DNA of 33,623 bases from assembly GCA_021203185.1 (NCBI GenBank), contig JAJQBR010000068.1:1-33623 (forward strand). Direction: 5' to 3'. A program made the position numbers and the translations under genes. The stretch comes from Clostridiales bacterium. Lineage in GTDB: Bacteria; Bacillota; Clostridia; Oscillospirales; Oscillospiraceae. The notes below the pieces were generated by a model. The model made no database searches. It was not told where the DNA came from and worked only from the letters and a program-made list of their open reading frames with translations. This document shows, one piece after another, positions 1 through 8,662 of the stretch (within the stretch, counting starts at the first letter, position 1; every line of letters begins with the position of its first letter).

Positions 1-45
<45 letters not shown>

Positions 46-250
46 TGGTATCTATACTTGTCCGTCTCCGAACAAGATACAAATCTCATCTCTGAGCGAT
101 TCTAGCTTTACTCAAAGTAATTTTTTCAGGGTCACCGGTTGTAGCCCGAAGACTACTTCCATTAGACCTATTTTAGGTCTTTTCCGGTGCGTTTCTTGTC
201 TTACATTGTTTAATTTACAAGGTACATCCCGCCCTCATCGGCGGACTTTT
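46..250 (-). other. rRNA operon leader (pre-16S)
   Basis: About 200 transcribed bases between the proximal rrn promoter and 16S, without a credible gene. Two clear hairpins are visible in the minus-strand RNA: a perfect 7-bp stem at 164-170/174-180 (AGACCTA-ttt-TAGGTCT) and a 6-bp stem closed by a UUCG tetraloop at 140-155. These are of the kind found in rrn leaders for antitermination or RNase III processing; their exact role is inferred. No tRNA is present. Confidence 0.7.
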
Positions 251-279
251 ATACTATCACAATTCGACCGCTCTGTCAA
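251..279 (-). promoter_or_regulatory. rrn promoter P2 (sigma-A type)
   Basis: On the minus strand: TTGACA (279-274), a 17-bp spacer, TAGTAT (256-251). The -35 is perfect and the spacing ideal. It lies ~200 bp upstream of 16S and is the proximal of two tandem promoters. Confidence 0.85.
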
Positions 280-335
280 CTACTTTTTTTCGCCGACTCG
301 TGTCGTTTTGCGCCGCGCCCCTTAGGCGCTCAGTT

Positions 336-364
336 AATATACCATACCGTTATGTCCGTGTCAA
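336..364 (-). promoter_or_regulatory. rrn promoter P1 (sigma-A type)
   Basis: On the minus strand: TTGACA (364-359), a 17-bp spacer ending in TATGG, TATATT (341-336). It lies 85 bp upstream of P2, giving the tandem arrangement common for rrn operons. A GC-rich inverted repeat around 311-330 lies between the two promoters. Confidence 0.85.
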
Positions 365-459
365 CACCTTTTTTCATTCTTTTTAAATTTCCTTTACCTG
401 GGAAATACAGGGGGACAACCGTTCGCCGTTTTTCGACCCCTTCCCGGCCCAAAATGCGC

Positions 460-489
460 AAAAAAGAGCGGCCTCGGATGGGAGGCCGC
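460..489 (-). terminator. Rho-independent terminator of the prsA-like gene
   Basis: Perfect 8-bp GC stem 468-475/482-489 with a 6-base loop, followed on the minus strand by a T-run (A460-A465 on plus). It starts 33 bp after the stop codon of the lipoprotein gene and separates it from the rrn promoters. Confidence 0.9.
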
Positions 490-522
490 CCCCTGGTCTC
501 ATTATATATTATAGTATAGCAG

Positions 523-1797
523 TTATGCCGCGTCGTCGTCCTCGGGTTCAGCTTCCGCGTCCTCGTCCGCCTCGTCCGCTGTGTCAGACGCCGAGCTACC
601 GTAGGCGAACACCTCGCTGGGGACAATCTCCCCCAGGATGTCGGCCTCGGTGTAGTCCAGGTTCTCCCTGGCGGCGGAGATGATGCTGTCCACCCGGTCC
701 TGGGCCGTCAGGTAGTTGATATAATAGGCGTCAAAGTAGCTCTCGTAGGCCCCGTAGTAGATGGTCTGATCCCCCAGCACGGGCAGGCGCAGAAGGATGT
801 GGTAGCCGTAGGAGGTCTCCACCGGCTCGGAGATCTCGCCGATCTCCAGGCTCACGGTGGCGTCGCTGAACTCCTCCACCATGATCCCCATGTCGGGGTA
901 ATAGACGTAGCCGTCGGGGTAGGAGAGCATGCCCCCGTCCTCACCGTACTCGTCCATAAGCTCGTCGAACCGGGCGTATAGTTCATCGTCCTCCAGGGCA
1001 CTGAGCTCCTCGTACAGCGCGTCGATCTGGGCCCTGGCCTGCTCCTGCTCCTCCTCTGACAGCTCCACGTTGTCATCGTCCACGGTCATGATCAAAATGT
1101 GCTTGACGCGGTAGAGGCCGTTGGACTCGGCAAAGGCGTCGATCTCGTCCTGGGGGGTGTCCACCCCGCCCACGCCGTACAGCTCATCCAATAGCTGATA
1201 GTAGACGGCCGTGCTCTCCAGGATAAAGTCGAAGACCTCCTCGGAGAGGTAGTTGGCCGTCAAAAACTCGGCGTACTCCTCGTCGCTCTCCAGGCCGTAG
1301 TACTCCATCATGTCCTCTTTGGTGTCCAGGTAGTTCTCCTCGTCCAGTACATAGCCCTGTTCGTCGAAGACATAGCCCACTGCCCGGCGCTCCAGGATGC
1401 TGACCACGGCGTGCTGGAGAGTGAACTCGTTATAGCTCAGGTCGTCGCCGTAGATGTTGCCCTCGAACACGTCGTCCCAGTCGGTGACGCCGTAGCTGTT
1501 TTCGATGGTATAGCGGGTATTTTGAAGATAGTAGTACATCTCCTCCCAGTACACGGGCTCGCCCTCCACCTCCATGACCACGGTCTTGGGGTCGTAGCCG
1601 CCCAGGGTGCCGTCGTCCTCGATCTCGTCTTCCTCTTCGTCCTCCTCTTCATCCGGCTCCTCCGCGGGGTCCTCGGTCTGCTCTGCGGTGTCGTCCTCGG
1701 CCTCGTCCTCGTCGTCGTCGCCGCTACACGCGGCCAGGCCGACCAGAAGGAGCAGGGCCAGTAGCAGGGAAATCAGGGTTTTGTTATTTCTCATCAC
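523..1797 (-). CDS. PrsA/SurA-like peptidylprolyl isomerase lipoprotein
   Basis: 424 aa. The N-terminus is a lipoprotein signal: basic MMRNNK, a Leu-rich core and the lipobox L21-A-A-C24, so the mature protein should be anchored outside the membrane by lipidated Cys24. A very acidic Asp/Glu-rich linker follows (about residues 26-62), then a SurA_N-like helical region and a parvulin rotamase domain at about 229-338 (starts YRVKHILI, ends SYGYHILLRLP, both family hallmarks). The tail is again acidic. PrsA-type proteins fold secreted proteins after Sec export. It follows mfd on the same strand, as in other clostridia, but has its own promoter and terminator. Start: GTG 1797 is 10-11 bases after GGAGG (1813-1809); ATG 1794 is the next codon and equally possible. 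The substrate is unknown. It could also be named surA-like or foldase. Confidence 0.9.
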   Translation of the reverse strand: MMRNNKTLISLLLALLLLVGLAACSGDDDEDEAEDDTAEQTEDPAEEPDEEEDEEEDEIEDDGTLGGYDPKTVVMEVEGEPVYWEEMYYYLQNTRYTIENSYGVTDWDDVFEGNIYGDDLSYNEFTLQHAVVSILERRAVGYVFDEQGYVLDEENYLDTKEDMMEYYGLESDEEYAEFLTANYLSEEVFDFILESTAVYYQLLDELYGVGGVDTPQDEIDAFAESNGLYRVKHILIMTVDDDNVELSEEEQEQARAQIDALYEELSALEDDELYARFDELMDEYGEDGGMLSYPDGYVYYPDMGIMVEEFSDATVSLEIGEISEPVETSYGYHILLRLPVLGDQTIYYGAYESYFDAYYINYLTAQDRVDSIISAARENLDYTEADILGEIVPSEVFAYGSSASDTADEADEDAEAEPEDDDAA

Positions 1798-1835
1798 GTT
1801 TTCATTAACCTCCGGTTATGTTCATCTTGTCTGGT

Positions 1836-1864
1836 AATATACCACAATCTGGCGGCAGTCACAA
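1836..1864 (-). promoter_or_regulatory. Promoter of the prsA-like gene
   Basis: Minus strand TTGTGA (1864-1859), 17-bp spacer ending TGTGG, TATATT (1841-1836), inside the 83-bp gap after mfd. This allows the lipoprotein to be expressed independently of the mfd operon. Confidence 0.7.
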
Positions 1865-1880
1865 CGCCGGGGGCCTGAGT

Positions 1881-4800
1881 TTACGGATTATTCACACTTT
1901 CCCTGTAGGCCTGGACAAACTCCACGGCCTCGTCAATGACCTGATTTCCGCTCCTGAGCTTCATGCGGATGGCGGGCACGTCCCCGGCCTGAATTTTGAT
2001 TCTCCCCTTGAAGGCGCTCTGGGCGTAAATGGCGGAGATGCGCTCCATTTCAAAGGCGGCAAAGGTGAAGTTCAGCCACCCGCCCTTTTGGCCCACCTCG
2101 GTGATTCCCGCGTCAGAGGCCATGCCCCGCAACTGGGCCACCTGGATCAGGGTCCGGACGGGTTTCGGCGGCTCCCCGTAACGGTCGATAAGCTCATCTA
2201 TCACGTCCTCCGCGTCGTCGTCGGTGCGGATTTGGGCGATTCGCCTGTACAGGTCCATTCTCTGCTCGGGGGAGGAGACGTAGTCGTCGGGGATATTAGC
2301 CTCCACGGACAGGTCCGCGGCGCAGTCGGCCCGGACGGCGGGGGCCTCCCCCTTCTCCTCCAGGACGGCCTCGTTTAAGAGCTTGAGGTACATGTCGTAG
2401 CCCACGCTCATCATGTGCCCCGCCTGCTCGGCCCCCAGAATGTTGCCCGCGCCCCGAATCTCCAGGTCCCGCAGGGCAATTTTGAAGCCGGAGTTGAATT
2501 CGGCAAACTCCCGGATGGCCGCCAGCCGCTTTGTGGCCACCTCTGTGAGCACCTTGCCCTGGCGGTAGGTGAGGTAGGCGAAGGCGCTCCGGTTAGACCG
2601 GCCCACCCGGCCCCGGATCTGGTGGAGCTGGGCCAGGCCCATGCGGTCGGCGTCCTCGATGATGAGGGTGTTGACGTTGGGGATGTCGATGCCCGTCTCG
2701 ATGATGGTGGTGCAGACCAGCACCTGTATCTCGCCTCGGACCACCTGATCCATCACGTCGGAGATCTCCTCCTGGGTCATCCTTCCGTGGGCCACTCCCA
2801 TGCGGATATTTTCGTCATCCAGCAGTTCCCGGATGGTGACGGCGGTCTGGTTGATGGTTCCCACCCGGTTGTGGAGGTAGTAAACCTGACCGCCCCGACC
2901 CACCTCCCGGCGGATGGCGTCCAGCACCACCCCCCAGTCGTGTTCCAGCACATAGGTCTGCACCGGCTGACGGTCCTGGGGCGGCTCCTCCAGGGTGGAC
3001 ATATCCCGGATGCCGGAGAGGGCCATGTTCAGCGTCCGGGGGATGGGCGTGGCGGAGAGGGTCAGCACGTCCACCTGCTGGAACCGCTCCTTGAGCTTCT
3101 CCTTTTGTCCCACACCGAAACGCTGCTCCTCATCCACTACCAGCAGACCCAAATTTTTGAACTGCAAGCCCTTGGTCAGCAGCCGGTGGGTGCCGATAAG
3201 GATATCGATGAGGCCGTTTTCCGCGTCCCGGAGGATGTTTTTGGCGGCCTTGCCGGTCTGGAACCGGGTAATGAGGGCGATGCGCACCGGGAAGCCCTCA
3301 AACCGACGCAGGGCGGTCTGGTAGTGCTGGTTTGCCAGCACTGTGGTGGGTACCAAAATGGCCGCCTGCTTGCCCTCCAGTACGCATTTCATCACCGCCC
3401 GGAGGGCCACCTCAGTTTTGCCATAGCCCACATCGCCGCAGAGCAGCCGGTCCATGGGAACAGGCTTTTCCATGTCCGCCTTGACCTCGGCCACACAGCG
3501 CATTTGATCCTCTGTCTCCTGGTATTCAAACTTGTCCTCGAACTCCTGCTGCCAGGGGTCGTCCGGGTGGAAGGCGTAGCCAGGCTGCCTCTGACGGGCG
3601 GCGTAAAGCTGAATCAGTTCTTTCGCCAGCTCCTGGGTGGCCCTTTTCGCTTTGGACTTGGCCCGGTTCCAGTCGGTTCCTCCCAACTTAGAGAGACGAA
3701 CCGTGGGCGTACCGTCCTCCCCCTCGCCTCCGCCGATGTATTTGCTGACCATGTCCAGCTGGGTGGCGGGGACATAGAGGCTGTCGCCTCCGGCGTAGGA
3801 GAGCTTCACATAGTCCTTCTCTACGCCGTCCACCTTCATCTTGGTCATCTCCACAAAGCGGGCGATGCCGTACTTTTCGTGAACCACCAGGTCGCCGGGG
3901 ACCAGGTCGGTGAAGGATTGCAGCTTTTGCCGGTTGGTGGCGGTTTGGGAACTCTTTCCCCGCCGCTTCTGGGCCGGGACAGCGGCCCCCTCGGTGATGA
4001 GGGCGAAGCCAGGGTATTCAAACCCGGAGGACACCCCACCCACCGACAGCACCGTCTGACCCGGCTGGGGCAGCTGCTTCAAGTCCAGATCCAACTGCAC
4101 CTTCACGTCCTGCTCCCGCAGCAGGTCAGACAGGTTTTTGGCCCTTCCCTGGCTCTGGCACAGCACCACGCAGGCGTAATTGCGGTGCTGGTAGTGTTCC
4201 AAGTCGGAGACGGCGGTCTCCAGGCTGGAGCCGAAGCTGGGCAGCTGCTTGCAGTTCAGCGTCAGCAGCACACGGGGGTCGCAGGGCCGCACAGAGGTTT
4301 GGAAAGAGTCCAGATACACGCAGGGGAACTCCCGGCCCAGACGCCGTCCCATCTCCTCCACAGTGGCCGTGTAGCGCGCCTCGGCCTCCCACAGCACACC
4401 GGAGGCGGACAGCGCGTCCATGTCCTCTGTCATGCGCCAGAGGCAGTGGTTGGCCGCCTCCACGCACCGGCTGCTCTCCGCCCAGAGGACGCAGGCGTCG
4501 GCGGGGATGTAGTCGCCGCCGCAGGCGAAGTCCGGATAAATTAGATCCATATACCGGTCCGCCGCCGGGAAGACGGCGCCGTCCGCCAGGCGGCGGCTGT
4601 CCTCTTCCAAGGTGTTCAGCAGGACGGCATAGTTGGCGCCGTTGCTGCGCTTTTTAGACCTGGAGGCCCGCTCCACCTGGATTTTCCGGCGTTCGATGTC
4701 CTCCACCAGCCCCAGCACACCGCCCGGGGCCAGCTGGGGCAGCGTCTCCGCCGCCGGCAGCAGCTCCACCTGCTCCAACCGGTCAGTGCGCCGCTGGGTC

Positions 4801-5423
4801 AGCGGGTCGAAGGAATAGACGGTGTCTACCTCATTGTCCCAAAACTCCACCCGGACGGGGGCCTCCGCCGCAGGGGAGAACACGTCCAAAATGTCCCCCC
4901 GGAGGGCGAACTGCCCCGGCCCCTCCACCTGCATACAGCGGGTGTAGCCTCCGGCGGCCAGCTGCCGGGTCAGGTCGTCCGTCTCGTACAGGTCGCCGGG
5001 CCGCAGGGTCAACGCCGCTTTTTCCAGTGTGGCGGGGGGCATGGTCCGCTGGAACAGGCCCTCCACCGTAGCTACTAACATCTTCACTCGCCCAGTTTGC
5101 AGGCCCCGCAGCAGCCGCAGCCGTTGGTGTTCCCACTGGCGGGAGACGGTGGCGTTGTGGAACACGAACTCCCGCCCCATCAGCAGCTCCACCGGCTCCC
5201 CGGTGAAAAACGCCAGGTCGCTTTGCAGCCGTTTGCCCTCCTGCTCGTCTGGGCAGAGCAGCACAACAGGCCGCCCCGTGGTCTCCCGGAGGGCGGCGGC
5301 CAGGTGCGCCCGATGAACCGTGGTCAGACCGGCCACGGCCACAGGGCTGCGGCCCGCGTCCAGCTGGGCGGTCAGCTCCCGAAACTCCGGGAGAGGTTGC
5401 AGTACAGTTGTCAGTGGTTTCAT
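1881..5423 (-). CDS. mfd: Transcription-repair coupling factor Mfd
   Basis: 1180 aa, the usual length. Mfd is a DNA translocase that removes RNA polymerase stalled at lesions and recruits UvrA. Visible in order: a UvrB-homology N-terminal part with RNAP-independent damage-module features (GQFALRGDILDVFSP), the CarD-like RNA polymerase interaction domain at about 503-565 (GDLVVHEKYGIARF), the superfamily-2 helicase core with Walker A GDVGYGKT near 663, the DEEQRFG box near 763, the SATPIPRTL motif, the TRG region with QIRGRVGRS, and the C-terminal UvrA-inhibiting domain. It starts at ATG 5423 after a GAGG site. It is the last gene of the glmU-prs-pth-mfd block, with a 234-bp gap to pth that contains a repeat element. 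Confidence 0.98.
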   Translation of the reverse strand: MKPLTTVLQPLPEFRELTAQLDAGRSPVAVAGLTTVHRAHLAAALRETTGRPVVLLCPDEQEGKRLQSDLAFFTGEPVELLMGREFVFHNATVSRQWEHQRLRLLRGLQTGRVKMLVATVEGLFQRTMPPATLEKAALTLRPGDLYETDDLTRQLAAGGYTRCMQVEGPGQFALRGDILDVFSPAAEAPVRVEFWDNEVDTVYSFDPLTQRRTDRLEQVELLPAAETLPQLAPGGVLGLVEDIERRKIQVERASRSKKRSNGANYAVLLNTLEEDSRRLADGAVFPAADRYMDLIYPDFACGGDYIPADACVLWAESSRCVEAANHCLWRMTEDMDALSASGVLWEAEARYTATVEEMGRRLGREFPCVYLDSFQTSVRPCDPRVLLTLNCKQLPSFGSSLETAVSDLEHYQHRNYACVVLCQSQGRAKNLSDLLREQDVKVQLDLDLKQLPQPGQTVLSVGGVSSGFEYPGFALITEGAAVPAQKRRGKSSQTATNRQKLQSFTDLVPGDLVVHEKYGIARFVEMTKMKVDGVEKDYVKLSYAGGDSLYVPATQLDMVSKYIGGGEGEDGTPTVRLSKLGGTDWNRAKSKAKRATQELAKELIQLYAARQRQPGYAFHPDDPWQQEFEDKFEYQETEDQMRCVAEVKADMEKPVPMDRLLCGDVGYGKTEVALRAVMKCVLEGKQAAILVPTTVLANQHYQTALRRFEGFPVRIALITRFQTGKAAKNILRDAENGLIDILIGTHRLLTKGLQFKNLGLLVVDEEQRFGVGQKEKLKERFQQVDVLTLSATPIPRTLNMALSGIRDMSTLEEPPQDRQPVQTYVLEHDWGVVLDAIRREVGRGGQVYYLHNRVGTINQTAVTIRELLDDENIRMGVAHGRMTQEEISDVMDQVVRGEIQVLVCTTIIETGIDIPNVNTLIIEDADRMGLAQLHQIRGRVGRSNRSAFAYLTYRQGKVLTEVATKRLAAIREFAEFNSGFKIALRDLEIRGAGNILGAEQAGHMMSVGYDMYLKLLNEAVLEEKGEAPAVRADCAADLSVEANIPDDYVSSPEQRMDLYRRIAQIRTDDDAEDVIDELIDRYGEPPKPVRTLIQVAQLRGMASDAGITEVGQKGGWLNFTFAAFEMERISAIYAQSAFKGRIKIQAGDVPAIRMKLRSGNQVIDEAVEFVQAYRESVNNP

Positions 5424-5493
5424 AGCGGAACCTCGAAATCATAAAAAAGTTGTGGTTTTTTGTCGCTTTGGGGATGGCGCGGCCCCGCTTTTA

Positions 5494-5652
5494 TTGGTTA
5501 TCCCTTTGAAACAGCCGCATTGTAATAAGCTATTAGCTGTTAGTCAGGCGCTGCAAACCAAAAGCGTAGAGCTTAAAGGGCAGTACCACCAAGCTAAAAG
5601 CCAAAAGCTAGGAGCTAATGGCTATAAAGATGCTGAGCAAAGGGACAACCAG
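5494..5652 (-). repeat. Palindromic intergenic repeat, copy A (behind pth)
   Basis: 159 bp between pth and mfd. Its ends are inverted repeats of each other (TTGGTTATCCCTTTG at the left; the reverse complement of the right end reads CTGGTTGTCCCTTTG), followed inward on both arms by AGCTATTAGCT-like words. It matches copies at 15414-15696 and 20971-21213 in the opposite orientation but lacks most of their centre, and shares an exact 27-base block (5528-5554) with the copy at 24268-24294. It begins 5-6 bases after the pth stop codon. Flanks 5485-5493 and 5653-5661 are only weakly similar, so any target duplication has decayed. Confidence 0.8.
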
Positions 5653-5657
5653 CATTT

Positions 5658-6254
5658 TTACTTGCTGTAGCGGTTCTGGGCCTTGTCGAAGCCCTGCTCC
5701 AGCACCATCTCCACCGCCTCCGCCGCACGCTGGGCGGCGTCGTCCATCAGCTTGGCGTCCTCCGGGGAGAACTTGCCCAGCACCCAGGCGGCCAGGTCGT
5801 AATCCGGGTGAGGCTTCTGCCCCACACCCATTTTGATGCGGGGGAACTGGTCCGTCCCCAATTCCTCTATGATGGACTTGAGGCCGTTATGCCCTCCCGC
5901 GCTGCCTTTTTTTCGCAGACGGAGGGTACCGGTGGGCAGGGAAACGTCGTCGCAGACCACCAGAATGTGGTCCGGCTCAATTTTATAGAAGTGAGCGGCC
6001 TCCTCCACGGCCTCGCCGGAGAGGTTCATATAGGTCTGGGGCTTCATGGCCAGGATGCGCACCCCGCCGCAGGTGAAATCCCCCACCAGAGCGCGAAACT
6101 TGGCCCGATTGATGTGCTGGCCGGTCTTTTGCTCCAGGGCAGCCGCCGCCCGGAACCCGGCGTTGTGCCGGGTGTTGTCGTACTTGGGGCCGGGGTTGCC
6201 CAGGAACACCACCAGCCACTCCACCGGCCCCTGCCGGTTTTTGAACAGAAACAT
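5658..6254 (-). CDS. pth: Peptidyl-tRNA hydrolase
   Basis: 198 aa. Pth releases peptides from peptidyl-tRNA dropped by ribosomes, recycling tRNA; essential in most bacteria. The family signature FLGNPGPKYDNTRHNAGF is at residues 17-34, with Asn20 and catalytic His30 (E. coli Asn10/His20). The second conserved block VVCDDVSLPTGTLRLRKKGS-AGGHNGLKS follows. Start ATG 6254 has a good GGAGG site 8 bases upstream; this gives about ten extra N-terminal residues compared with E. coli. It lies downstream of prs in the conserved block also seen in Bacillus (where the gene is spoVC). Confidence 0.97.
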   Translation of the reverse strand: MFLFKNRQGPVEWLVVFLGNPGPKYDNTRHNAGFRAAAALEQKTGQHINRAKFRALVGDFTCGGVRILAMKPQTYMNLSGEAVEEAAHFYKIEPDHILVVCDDVSLPTGTLRLRKKGSAGGHNGLKSIIEELGTDQFPRIKMGVGQKPHPDYDLAAWVLGKFSPEDAKLMDDAAQRAAEAVEMVLEQGFDKAQNRYSK

Positions 6255-6266
6255 CGTCAGCCTCCT

Positions 6267-6372
6267 GCCCGAAACGGGCGGTCAAAAAAACAGGAAGGAA
6301 AGAAACGCGCAAACGCCCCAAAGGGGTCACCGGCAGGCGATGACCCCTGAAGGGCGATGACCCCTGAAGGGC
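6267..6372 (-). repeat. prs-pth spacer with a 17-bp tandem duplication and hairpins
   Basis: Two exact adjacent copies of GCGATGACCCCTGAAGG occupy 6337-6353 and 6354-6370. TGACCCC in the first copy can pair with GGGGTCA at 6323-6329, so the prs-pth mRNA can form alternative hairpins. A separate GCCCG-aaa-CGGGC stem (6267-6279) lies directly beside the pth ribosome binding site. None has a proper T-tract, so a terminator is not claimed. Confidence 0.7.
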
Positions 6373-6410
6373 TATAAAAGCATAAAACAGTTCGTGAGAA
6401 CAGCAAAAGC

Positions 6411-7385
6411 TCAACTGTAGATAGCGTTCATGGAGGCATCGTTGAACATCCGGGAAATGGCCTCGGCGAACATGGGCGCCACGGTGAGATAGTGGATTTT
6501 CTGACTCAAATCCCCAGGGGCGGGGATGGTGTCCAGCAGCACCAGCTCGTCCAGGGAGGAGTTGTCGATGCGCTCCATAGCCGGGCCGGAGAGGACGCCG
6601 TGGCTGGCACAGGCGGTGACGCTCCTGGCTCCGCCGATGGTCATCAGCGCCCTGGCCGCGCCGCAGAGAGAGCCGGCCGTATCCACCATGTCGTCCAGCA
6701 GAATGACGTTCTTGTCCTTCACGTCGCCGATGATGTTCATGACCTCGGAGGAATTGGCCTTCTGGCGGCGCTTGTCCACGATAGCCATGGGCATATTCAT
6801 CTGTTGAGCAAAGTTCCGCACCCGGGCCACGCTGCCCACGTCGGGGGAAACCACCATGGTGTTTTCATAGCTGTCAGCGAACTTCTTTTTAAAGTAGTCC
6901 ACGAACAGGGAACCGCCCTGGAGGTTGTCCATGGGGATGTCGAAGAAGCCCTGGATCTGGAGACAGTGGATGTCCATAGTCAGCACATGATCCGCCCCCG
7001 CCTTGGTCAGCAGGTCGGACACCAGCCGGGCGGAAATGGGATCTCTGGACTTGGTCTTGCGGTCCTGCCGGGCGTAGCCAAAGTAGGGGAGGACTGCGGT
7101 GATGCGCCCGGCGGAGGCCCGCTTCAGCGCGTCCAGCATGATGAGCATTTCCATCAAGTAGTCGTTGACGCTGCGGTAGTCCTTCTCGCCCCGCTTGCCG
7201 GTGGCGCAGGTGGATTGGACGACGTACACATCGCTGCCCCGGACGGTCTCGTAAATGGAGGCGAAACTCTCCCCGTCGGAGAACGCGCCGCACTCGGAGT
7301 TGCCCATCGGGACGCCGATTTGCTTGCAGATGGCCCTGGTCAGGGCGGGGTTGGAGCTGCCGCTGAAAATCTTGAGGTCTTTCAT
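6411..7385 (-). CDS. prs: Ribose-phosphate pyrophosphokinase (PRPP synthetase)
   Basis: 324 aa, close to the usual ~315. It makes phosphoribosyl pyrophosphate from ribose 5-phosphate and ATP for nucleotide, His and Trp synthesis. Visible: FSDGES near residue 37, the ATP-binding stretch LPYFGYARQDRK with the catalytic-loop sequence SRDPISARL, and the PRPP-binding loop VILLDDMVDTAGS. The usual SPDHGG block reads SPDVGS here, a divergence whose effect is unknown. Start ATG 7385 follows a GGAGAGGA site. It lies between the glmU-like gene and pth, as in Bacillus. Confidence 0.97.
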   Translation of the reverse strand: MKDLKIFSGSSNPALTRAICKQIGVPMGNSECGAFSDGESFASIYETVRGSDVYVVQSTCATGKRGEKDYRSVNDYLMEMLIMLDALKRASAGRITAVLPYFGYARQDRKTKSRDPISARLVSDLLTKAGADHVLTMDIHCLQIQGFFDIPMDNLQGGSLFVDYFKKKFADSYENTMVVSPDVGSVARVRNFAQQMNMPMAIVDKRRQKANSSEVMNIIGDVKDKNVILLDDMVDTAGSLCGAARALMTIGGARSVTACASHGVLSGPAMERIDNSSLDELVLLDTIPAPGDLSQKIHYLTVAPMFAEAISRMFNDASMNAIYS

Positions 7386-7497
7386 AACAAAATCATTCCT
7401 CTCCTGGATTCAAGTCTCTTTTTTCAGGAATTTGCGAATGAATAGGTGACAAAAAAGCATTGTGTTGGACGGCGTCCCAAAAGCAGACAGAGCGCAA

Positions 7498-8301
7498 TCA
7501 GCCCCTGACCACCTGGAACGGGCCGACGATTGTGCCGTCCGCCAGGCGGACGGAGGACACCTGGGAGGCGTTGACCACGCAGCCGCTGCCCAGCGCGCAG
7601 TCGGTGAGTACGCTGTTTGGGCCAAGAACGCAGCCCTCCCCGGCGGTCACCCGCCCCATCAGGATGGTGTTTGGCATAATAACGCTGCCGGGCGCGACCT
7701 GAGTACCCGCCTCCACATAAGTGGTGTTGGGGTCGATGATATCCACGCCCTCCGCCATCAGGCGGTACAGGTTGTCCGCCAGTCCCAGCTCTCTGGCCTG
7801 AAACAGCTCTTTCGGGCCGGTCAGGGGCAATAGCTGGATCTCCGGGTCGTTCAGGGGGGAGTAGTAGTCGCCGTAATTCAGGGCGTCCAAACCGCCTTCC
7901 GCCAGGTCAGCGGCCTCCACCCGGTAAACGCCCATCACGTCCCCTGCAGGGGTGAGAAATTCCTCCTCCACCAGCTCCTGACAGGCAGAGCAGGACAACC
8001 ACACCGGCTGAGTGACGGTGATGACCTTGCCCTCGCATCCGGCGGCAAACTCCATCAGCCGCCGGTTCAGGGATGGGTCGGCGCAGGAGACCACTTCTGT
8101 CCCGGAAGGGAAGCACCCGGCGGTGGGGGCGGTCAGGTCGTCCTCAGAGACGACAAAAAACCGTTCCACCCCCTGCCGCTCCAGACCCATGGCGAGCCAG
8201 CTGGCGGCGGGAGAAAACAGAAGCTTCTGCAACAGGAACGGTTCATAAGAGGACTGGGCTGCCTCTCTCAGCACAAAAATCACCGCACTGGAAGCTGTCA
8301 T
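7498..8301 (-). CDS. Degenerate GlmU-like protein, probably catalytically inactive
   Basis: 267 aa from ATG 8301 (GGGGAG site upstream; longer in-frame starts to 8439 have no ribosome site and code for improbable sequence). The C-terminal ~90 residues match GlmU where the linker enters the left-handed beta-helix: ARELGLADNLYRLMAEGVDI then IDPNTTYVEAG, hexapeptide-like repeats, and VGPFQVVRG, equivalent to the GlmU VGPFAxLRPG word. The protein stops exactly there, so the acetyltransferase active-site half is missing (GlmU ~456 aa). The N-terminal half has the right length and a similar fold pattern but lacks the LAAGxGTRM and GDxPL nucleotidyltransferase motifs. Position directly before prs is that of glmU (gcaD) in Bacillus, so ancestry is well supported; the present function is unknown. 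Confidence 0.75.
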   Translation of the reverse strand: MTASSAVIFVLREAAQSSYEPFLLQKLLFSPAASWLAMGLERQGVERFFVVSEDDLTAPTAGCFPSGTEVVSCADPSLNRRLMEFAAGCEGKVITVTQPVWLSCSACQELVEEEFLTPAGDVMGVYRVEAADLAEGGLDALNYGDYYSPLNDPEIQLLPLTGPKELFQARELGLADNLYRLMAEGVDIIDPNTTYVEAGTQVAPGSVIMPNTILMGRVTAGEGCVLGPNSVLTDCALGSGCVVNASQVSSVRLADGTIVGPFQVVRG

Positions 8302-8570
8302 AGCCCATTCTCCCCTTTCCTCATCGTTTGGGTTTTCGGTGCGCCGCCTCGTCGCGGCTCCGCCGGGAAACGCGCAAGCGGTTTCTCCAGCGTCTCCTAT
8401 TATAGCAAACGGAATTAGATTTTGCACACGAAAACACACATTTTTTTAATGAAATGAAACAATTTGTCGTTTTTACAGTTTTGCCCCCTTTTTTCCCATC
8501 GTTTTCGGCATTTTTGCCAGTTTCAGTGAAAGGAGAGCAGAAGCAAAGTTTTTGAAAAATAGTCCCGGAG
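8302..8570. other. Intergenic region between divergent transcription units
   Basis: No credible gene. On the minus strand a perfect TATAAT (8404-8399) lies about 95 bp before the glmU-like start, but the -35 (GTGCAA, 8427-8422) is weak, so a promoter for the glmU-prs-pth-mfd block is plausible rather than certain. The part from 8430 to 8540 is T-rich and holds nothing recognisable. Confidence 0.5.
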
Positions 8571-8573
8571 CAT

Positions 8574-8603
8574 TGCCGTCATTTGACCGAATGTGGTATA
8601 CTG
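8574..8603 (+). promoter_or_regulatory. Promoter of the DUF2156-GNAT pair
   Basis: TTGCCG (8574-8579), an 18-bp spacer ending TGTGG, and TATACT (8598-8603). It sits about 60 bp upstream of ATG 8663. A nearer TTGACC is only 8 bp from the -10 and cannot be the -35. Confidence 0.65.
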
Positions 8604-8662
8604 CTAGCGGCCCTTTCCTAAATCAACGCTTTGGAAAGGGACTGAACAGAAACGAGGCTATT

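Noticed and set aside
330-626. 98-codon minus-strand open frame reaching into the rrn promoters
   Set aside because: It overlaps the prsA-like gene end, its terminator and the P1 promoter, and has an Arg/Thr-rich translation with no ribosome site.
2415-4544. Long plus-strand open frame (709 codons) opposite mfd
   Set aside because: Antisense shadow of a GC-rich gene; His/Gly/Val-rich translation with no motif, and mfd is unmistakable on the other strand.
8302-8439. Longer N-terminus (46 residues) for the GlmU-like protein
   Set aside because: The extension lacks a ribosome site and family similarity, and covers a perfect -10 hexamer; ATG 8301 has a good site.
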